Virus record (IMG/VR): IMGVR_UViG_3300028025_002789
Coordinates: 1 to 64,000 of that record
Strand: one strand, 5' to 3'
From: a virus
DNA length: 64,000 nucleotides
Shown here: piece after piece, positions 59,560 through 64,000 of the stretch
Layout of the letters: each line of letters starts with the position of its first letter
Position numbering within the stretch: position 1 is the first letter of the stretch
Notes under the pieces: generated by a model
What the model saw: the letters and a program-made list of their open reading frames with translations, nothing else
What the model was told of the DNA's origin: nothing
Databases searched by the model: none
Translations under genes and position numbers: made by a program

Positions 59560-59914
59560 TCCAGTAATACTTCCATCAGGTCTAGCAGTAAAAACAGACA
59601 GTGGAGTATATTGGGTTAAAGACGGTAAAAGGTTTAAACTTATATCTGACCGTGCCGCAAAGTCATGGAATTTCCCTACAGTAAATGCTACAGATCAAGC
59701 AGTTTCCTCTATGAAAATTGTTGGAAAACTAGGATTCAGAGACGGAACCTTGATAAAGAACATAGCAGATGGTAAAATATATTTAGTATCACAGAATAAA
59801 CGTAGGCATATAGTAACCCCAGATTCGTTTGCTAAATATGGCCTTAATAGATCTAGCACGATAGAAGTTAGTGAATCTGAAACAAATATGCACGACTTAG
59901 GAGAAAACTTATAA
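59525..59914 (+). CDS. conserved phage protein (129 aa)
   Basis: Start ATG 59525 with GGAAG 4 nt upstream; longer frame starts lie inside the previous gene. LPSGLAVKTDSGVYWVKDGK ... KSWNFPTVNATD ... LGFRDGTLIKNIADGKIYLV is repeated-module pattern of a conserved actinophage protein near tail genes, possibly wall-associated. Confidence 0.65.
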   Translation: MIRKKQTQTLTNPVILPSGLAVKTDSGVYWVKDGKRFKLISDRAAKSWNFPTVNATDQAVSSMKIVGKLGFRDGTLIKNIADGKIYLVSQNKRRHIVTPDSFAKYGLNRSSTIEVSESETNMHDLGENL

Positions 59915-60309
59915 TGGCATCTTTAATACCAGTAACTTTCAATGAAGGTGAGCCATTAGACGTTACTAAGTTAAATAATCTTAGGCTTAATATTACAGAA
60001 ACATATGCTACGGCAGCGGCTCTTCAGAACGCTACTCTTGACGGCAAATCAATTCCAGTAATTGACTCTGGAACAGTACAGGTAAAAACTAAAGTTGGAA
60101 AATCAGATCCAGTAAATTTACCAATTAATCCAAACTTTTCTGGAACACCAATGTTTATTGTATCAATTGGTGGAGGGTCTACTTCTGGAGCACAGATCAC
60201 CCTAGCTATTCAAAATGCAGCATCAGCCCCACAAGTATATGCAATTTCAAATAAAGCTGATTTAAATATAGTAGTTAATTATATAGCAATAGAAAAAAAG
60301 AGTATTTAG
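59914..60309 (+). CDS. small virion-associated beta protein (131 aa)
   Basis: Start overlaps the preceding stop. VTFNEGEPLDVTKLNNLRLN ... FIVSIGGGSTSGAQITLAIQ reads as a short fibre head/beta domain. Likely a minor virion protein. Last gene of the structural module. Confidence 0.6.
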   Translation: MASLIPVTFNEGEPLDVTKLNNLRLNITETYATAAALQNATLDGKSIPVIDSGTVQVKTKVGKSDPVNLPINPNFSGTPMFIVSIGGGSTSGAQITLAIQNAASAPQVYAISNKADLNIVVNYIAIEKKSI

Positions 60310-60312
60310 TAC

Positions 60313-60340
60313 TTGACACCTCAAATCAATATGTTACAAT
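60313..60340 (+). promoter_or_regulatory. promoter of the replication module with overlapping palindrome
   Basis: TTGACA (60313-60318), 16 nt, TACAAT (60335-60340). The palindrome TTACA-5 nt-TGTAA (60334-60348) covers the -10 box and the expected transcription start, suggesting a repressor operator. Confidence 0.75.
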
Positions 60341-60352
60341 TACTGTAACATT

Positions 60353-60376
60353 AAAGTCACGGCCTCGTGACTTTTT
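60353..60376 (+). terminator. leader hairpin (possible attenuator)
   Basis: Perfect 9-bp arms AAAGTCACG (60353-60361) and CGTGACTTT (60366-60374) around GCCT, then TT. It lies between the promoter and the gene, about 20 nt before the 60394 start. Confidence 0.75.
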
Positions 60377-60393
60377 CCACATTAAGGTATAAA

Positions 60394-61194
60394 ATGAGTA
60401 ACGATTTAAAATGGATGCTATCTTCAGATCAGCAGTTTCCATATCAAGATGATAAGATGATTGCCCTGTGGTTTAAAGTCATGAAATGGTTTAAGCCAGA
60501 CGTAGTTGACTACCTTGGAGATACAGATGATCAGGCATGCTATAGCAAATACACGGAAGGTAAGTCAGCAGAGTTTTTAAACTATCATAAGAGTGATAGT
60601 AAAGATTTAATTGTTCCAATGATGCGCCATGAAGCAAAGGGTGCAAGGGATTTTTATGCTAAGACAAGAGAGATGTTGCCAGATGCACAATTATTTTCAG
60701 CATTAGGTAATCACGATATTAGAATATTTAATTATGTAGACGCAAAGCTTCCAGAATATATTTCTGAGGTAACACCAGAGTCCATGTGGAGCTTAGATTC
60801 ATTAGGATATGAATATATTTATTACAATGAATTACCAAAGAGACGTTTTGGAGACATTCACGTACATCACGGACTTTCAATTGCAGCAGGTGGAGCAGTA
60901 AGAAAAGACATGGAAGATCTACAAATATCTTTAATACGTGGGCACTCACATAGAATTGCTTCACATATGGTAACCTATGAGCTTAGAAATAATGGAGAAG
61001 GCGAAACACTTCGTGGCTACGAAATTGGTCACATGTGTGACGAAAAGAGTGACGGAATGAAATATAGCCAACACCATGATTGGCAAAAGGGATTTGCAGT
61101 TGCTCACATTGTAAATGATTACCCACATATTCAAATGATTCACATTGCCCCAGATTACTCATGCGTTGTGGATGGAAAAGTATTCACGCTATGA
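60394..61194 (+). CDS. calcineurin-like metallophosphoesterase (266 aa)
   Basis: ATG 60394, AAGG 7 nt upstream. Metal site motifs in order: Asp12 (SSDQQ), GDTDD (42-46), GNHD (105-108), HVHH (156-159), GHSH (183-186). The fold hydrolyses phosphodiesters or phosphomonoesters with two metal ions; phage members are often linked to DNA processing. The substrate is unknown. It heads the replication operon. Confidence 0.85.
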   Translation: MSNDLKWMLSSDQQFPYQDDKMIALWFKVMKWFKPDVVDYLGDTDDQACYSKYTEGKSAEFLNYHKSDSKDLIVPMMRHEAKGARDFYAKTREMLPDAQLFSALGNHDIRIFNYVDAKLPEYISEVTPESMWSLDSLGYEYIYYNELPKRRFGDIHVHHGLSIAAGGAVRKDMEDLQISLIRGHSHRIASHMVTYELRNNGEGETLRGYEIGHMCDEKSDGMKYSQHHDWQKGFAVAHIVNDYPHIQMIHIAPDYSCVVDGKVFTL

Positions 61195-61379
61195 TGAAAT
61201 GTCAGAGATGTAAGGGCAGAGTATTTATTGATAGAGTGTTTTCACAAAAATTACATATAGAACTTTTCTGCATATTGTGTGGAAAACGATGGATGATCAA
61301 CAAAGAATTGAATGCATTTGCCAAATGGTTAGATCAAAACGACAGAGAACACGCAAAAAATTACTCTATTTCTTCTTAA
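61191..61379 (+). CDS. zinc-ribbon protein (62 aa)
   Basis: Start ATGATG overlaps the previous stop. CQRCKG at residues 4-9 and CILCGK near residue 27 form a four-cysteine zinc ribbon, followed by a helical tail. Probably DNA or protein binding. Its 3' end overlaps the next gene by about 55 nt. Confidence 0.7.
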   Translation: MMKCQRCKGRVFIDRVFSQKLHIELFCILCGKRWMINKELNAFAKWLDQNDREHAKNYSISS

Positions 61380-61807
61380 ACGGGAAGATACATAAAGTAA
61401 TTAGAACATCAAAAGCTAGGGATGAGCTAGTTGCTTGGTGCTACCCAGATAAAAAAAGAGTTATGTATGCCTATTCTCAGGTAAAAAAGAATATGGGTAA
61501 TGCTTACTCTATTAAAAATGTATGCGAAATCTTAAATAGGCACAGAGTTACGGTAGAAGAATATATTCTTCAGGGCAAAATTAAAGAGCCTCAGAGAGTT
61601 TATCCTATTAGTAACCCAGACTCAACATGGTATAAGTTTATGTTTAGCGAGTCCGATATATACGATTTGCACCAATTTATACTAGATGCTGGCTATACAA
61701 AAGATTTTCCATCTAAGGCAGAATTGACTGCTCTTCTCAAACACAACTTAATATTGTATACTAAGACAGACGAGGGTAGCTTCGTACCAGTATGGAAGGC
61801 GGAATAA
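61325..61807 (+). CDS. HTH-type DNA-binding protein (160 aa)
   Basis: ATG 61325 inside the previous gene; RBS weak. Basic N-terminus RSKRQRTRKKLLYF, and a MerR/excisionase-type helix-turn-helix at about 61-92 (YSIKNVCEILNRHRVTVEEY). C-terminus contains SELTALLKH-like helix and YTKTDEGSFVPVWKAE. Likely a replication or transcription regulator of this operon. Confidence 0.7.
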   Translation: MVRSKRQRTRKKLLYFFLNGKIHKVIRTSKARDELVAWCYPDKKRVMYAYSQVKKNMGNAYSIKNVCEILNRHRVTVEEYILQGKIKEPQRVYPISNPDSTWYKFMFSESDIYDLHQFILDAGYTKDFPSKAELTALLKHNLILYTKTDEGSFVPVWKAE

Positions 61808-62013
61808 TGGCAGAGACTAGAGTAAAGGTAGATCTTTCTTTTACTAGAAATCTTGGTAACTACGAGAGTATCAAGATAGGTATTGGTATTGAGGATGATA
61901 TTAGGCATGGAGAAAATGTTGATACTGCAACAGAAAGAGTTTATAAGTTTGTAGAAGAAAAGCTTATTCAAAAAACTCGTGAGGTAGAGGAAGAATTAAA
62001 GCATGGCAAATAA
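61807..62013 (+). CDS. hypothetical protein (68 aa)
   Basis: Start overlaps the previous stop (TAATG). TRVKVDLSFTRNLGNYESIK, then a helical acidic C-terminus (VYKFVEEKLIQKTREVEEEL). A single-strand-binding or helicase-loading partner is possible by position; no family recognised. Confidence 0.65.
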   Translation: MAETRVKVDLSFTRNLGNYESIKIGIGIEDDIRHGENVDTATERVYKFVEEKLIQKTREVEEELKHGK

Positions 62014-62320
62014 TAGAGAGCCTTATATTTTGCTAACAATGTATCAAAATCTATATAGCGAAAAATATGGTAAGGCTGCTACTATAAATAAGTTTAGAGA
62101 GAAGTGGGGAATGCAAGACGTTATAGAGAGTGTTGGCTTTGATCGTGCAAAACAACTTATTGAGTATTATTTCACAACATCAAAGATAAACCACACACTG
62201 CAATTCTTCTTCTATAACTTTGACAAGCTAGACATAATGCAAAAAGAAATTGAAAAGGATAAAGCAAACCGTAAACTATTACGGCAGGCTACTAAAAGAT
62301 TAGTGGAGGGCGGAGAATAA
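62003..62320 (+). CDS. possible helicase loader/accessory protein (105 aa)
   Basis: Overlaps the previous gene by 11 nt and is directly coupled to the helicase start (TAATG). All helical: YILLTMYQNLYSEKYGKAAT, TSKINHTLQFFFYNFDKLDI and a basic end. Position just before the DnaB-type gene suggests a loader or primosome subunit, but there is no sequence proof. Confidence 0.55.
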   Translation: MANNREPYILLTMYQNLYSEKYGKAATINKFREKWGMQDVIESVGFDRAKQLIEYYFTTSKINHTLQFFFYNFDKLDIMQKEIEKDKANRKLLRQATKRLVEGGE

Positions 62321-63558
62321 TGAATACAGAAGCAACTTTAATATCTGCGGTATGCAAAAATAAAGACATTAGCACTCTGCTAGCAGACAATGTTGATGAA
62401 CTGTTTACCTCTCATAGAGATATATGGGAAGGCCTAAAATCGTATTACTATAAGTTTAAAGCTGTGCCAGAAGTTGGAGTTCTTCAGGAGAAGTTTAAAG
62501 ACTTTGAGCCAGACAATAATGTAAAAGCAGAAACTGGATACTATTTAGATACACTAAAGAATGAATACCTTTCTGCAAGACTAAAGAGTGTTATTCTTAG
62601 AAGTGGTTCTGCATTAAAAGAAGAGGCAGCATCCAGAGTACTTGCTGAAATGCAAAGTCAGTTAGCAGGCCTATCAAAGTTTACAAACAATGTTCGTGAC
62701 TTAGACGTAACAGATTTAGAATCAGCAGAAAGACATTTTCAATCAGTAAAAGATCGTTCTGCAGTAATGGGTGGAAGTCCAGGAATATCAACTGGATTCC
62801 AAGCTATTGATACAGCATATCCAACTGGTATGGCTCCAGGACATTTAATTGTTGCAATTGGTTGGCCAGGAAAAGGTAAGACATGGTTCACATCGTATCT
62901 TGCATGTAAGGCATGGGAGCAAGGATTTAAGCCAATGATCATATCCCTTGAAATGTCTCCAGAAAATATGCGTGATCGTATTTATACAATGTTGGGATCT
63001 GGCCTATTCAAGGCTAGTGATTTATCAAAAGGTGATATTAATATAGATGATTTCAGGACGTGGGGTAAAAAGAAGTTTGAAGGAAAGAATAGCTTTGTCC
63101 TTGTATCTAATGAAGGCACGGCTGAAGTTACTCCTGCTACGGTACAAGGTAAGATCGATCAGCACAAACCAGATCTCGTTATCTTGGATTATCATCAGCT
63201 CTTTAATGATAATAAGCGCAGTAATTCTGAAGTAGAGCGTAACCGTAATATTTCTCGTGAGTTTAAGTTGCTTGCTGTATCTAATAATATTCCAATTATA
63301 GATATTACTGCTGCAACTGCTGACGACATTTCAGATCAAGAGAATCCGCCTATGATGTCACAGGTTGCTTGGTCAAAAGCAATTGAGTATGATGCTGATA
63401 TGGCTATGGCTATTCATAGATATCCAGGAACAAATTTAATTGAAGTTGTTTCAAGAAAGAATAGACACGGGCACGAGTTTGATTTCCACCTAGACTGGGA
63501 TATCAATAGAGGTATTATTAAAGAGTTATATGACTACGTACCACCACAAACAAATTAA
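62320..63558 (+). CDS. dnaB: DnaB-type replicative helicase (412 aa)
   Basis: RecA-fold NTPase: Walker A GWPGKGKT (181-188), Walker B LVILD (286-290), ISLEMSPENMRDRI and the arginine-finger-type C-terminal VSRKNRHGHEFDFHLDWD. N-terminal 130 residues correspond to the DnaB/gp4 primase-interacting domain. It unwinds DNA at the fork as a hexamer. Confidence 0.88.
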   Translation: MNTEATLISAVCKNKDISTLLADNVDELFTSHRDIWEGLKSYYYKFKAVPEVGVLQEKFKDFEPDNNVKAETGYYLDTLKNEYLSARLKSVILRSGSALKEEAASRVLAEMQSQLAGLSKFTNNVRDLDVTDLESAERHFQSVKDRSAVMGGSPGISTGFQAIDTAYPTGMAPGHLIVAIGWPGKGKTWFTSYLACKAWEQGFKPMIISLEMSPENMRDRIYTMLGSGLFKASDLSKGDINIDDFRTWGKKKFEGKNSFVLVSNEGTAEVTPATVQGKIDQHKPDLVILDYHQLFNDNKRSNSEVERNRNISREFKLLAVSNNIPIIDITAATADDISDQENPPMMSQVAWSKAIEYDADMAMAIHRYPGTNLIEVVSRKNRHGHEFDFHLDWDINRGIIKELYDYVPPQTN

Positions 63559-63841
63559 AAGATTTCAGGTGTCTGTACAATTTCGTGACGATTCTGACAT
63601 AATTAGAATGAGGCATCAGTACGAAAGCTTATTGTTAGATAAAATGCGTGGAGATGGATATGCAAGAATACTTGACATAGACACTGCATTTTCGATAGAA
63701 TTTACTGGAGAGACATGGAAGTTCTTAATGACTCTTCAGGGAATATACGTAGGAAGGAAAAAGGCATGGCAATCAGAGGGAATTACGCAAGGAAAGTTGA
63801 TTCCACGCAGTACTCGCCAAACCACATTAAGTCAATTCTAA
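63530..63841 (+). CDS. hypothetical protein (103 aa)
   Basis: ATG 63530 inside the helicase gene; a GTG at 63571 (VSVQFRDD) is an alternative start. FRDDSDIIRMRHQYESLLLD ... FSIEFTGETWKFLMTLQGIY. Small basic alpha/beta protein sharing the fork operon. Function unknown. Confidence 0.55.
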   Translation: MTTYHHKQIKRFQVSVQFRDDSDIIRMRHQYESLLLDKMRGDGYARILDIDTAFSIEFTGETWKFLMTLQGIYVGRKKAWQSEGITQGKLIPRSTRQTTLSQF

Positions 63842-64000
63842 AAGGACTTGGACTTGATATAACTGGTGAGACGTCAAATGATTTCCTATGCTACTGCCCA
63901 TTTCATTCTAATAGACACACTTCAAGCTTTAGCGTAAGCAGAGAGTATGGTGCTTTTATATGTTTTAATCCAGCATGCGGAGAAGCTGGAACTCTTATAG
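63766..64000 (+). CDS. dnaG: DnaG-type primase, zinc-binding N-terminus, cut by window edge
   Basis: Read directly from ATG 63766 (GGAAGG and AAAAAGG upstream), open to the window end. CHC2 zinc finger: CPFH at 44-47 and C66/C71 in ICFNPACGEAGTL. Overlaps the preceding gene by 76 nt. Would synthesise RNA primers with the DnaB-type helicase just upstream. Confidence 0.85.
   Translation, partial: MAIRGNYARKVDSTQYSPNHIKSILKGLGLDITGETSNDFLCYCPFHSNRHTSSFSVSREYGAFICFNPACGEAGTLI

Noticed and set aside
1-64000. Temperate or contractile-tailed phage
   Set aside because: No integrase, excisionase or repressor-integrase module, and no tail sheath or baseplate-wedge genes; the tail genes are of the long non-contractile type. 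Genes outside the window could change the lifestyle call.

Overview
The window is part of an AT-rich genome of a tailed double-stranded DNA phage with a long non-contractile tail (siphovirus type). It carries an HK97-type head module, paired tail-assembly chaperones joined by a -1 frameshift, a 2151-residue tape measure and no sheath or baseplate-wedge genes. No integrase, excisionase, reverse transcriptase or CRISPR array was seen. An actinobacterial host is inferred from a GP88-like protein, very small early genes of actinophage type, a class II (B12-dependent) ribonucleotide reductase and many leaderless starts placed right after a TATAAT box. The AT-rich sequence would fit a freshwater actinobacterium, but the sequence alone cannot prove this.

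Layout. 1-6.1 kb: leftward early region of about 20 tiny genes, several only 36-55 codons long, cut into short transcription units. Most units start with a repeated promoter-like element (TGTCGGTGG, 7 nt, TATAAT) and a CGAAAGG ribosome-binding site, and four are separated by a repeated double-hairpin module. 6.1-6.32 kb: divergent control region. 6.3-9.5 kb: rightward leaderless zinc-finger gene, FkbM-like methyltransferase, HNH protein, micro membrane peptides, a secreted protein and six tRNA genes (Leu-TAA, Met-CAT, Arg-CCG, Asn-GTT, Gly-TCC, Arg-TCT). 9.6-10.8 kb: leftward group ending a convergent zone, with a membrane-anchored SLT-type lysin. 10.9-13.0 kb: two glycosyltransferases flanking an unknown gene. 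13.2-15.1 kb: ribonucleotide reductase, then a holin-like gene.

15.4-35.2 kb is an unusually long run of tail-fibre and adhesin genes (Mtd-like N-terminus, glycine-rich tips, collagen-like repeats, LamG folds), interrupted at 26.7-30.3 kb by a cassette with a flavin-dependent halogenase, a DUF6065-like protein, a membrane protein and a GT4 glycosyltransferase. 35.2-43.6 kb is the head and neck module (portal, protease-scaffold fusion, capsid, connectors, tail terminator, tail tube). 43.7-59.4 kb is the tail module, ending in a fibre with an S74 self-cleaving chaperone. 59.4-60.3 kb holds small virion-associated genes. 60.3-64 kb starts the replication region: metallophosphoesterase, DNA-binding proteins, DnaB-type helicase and a DnaG-type primase cut by the window end. 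No terminase gene is present in the window.
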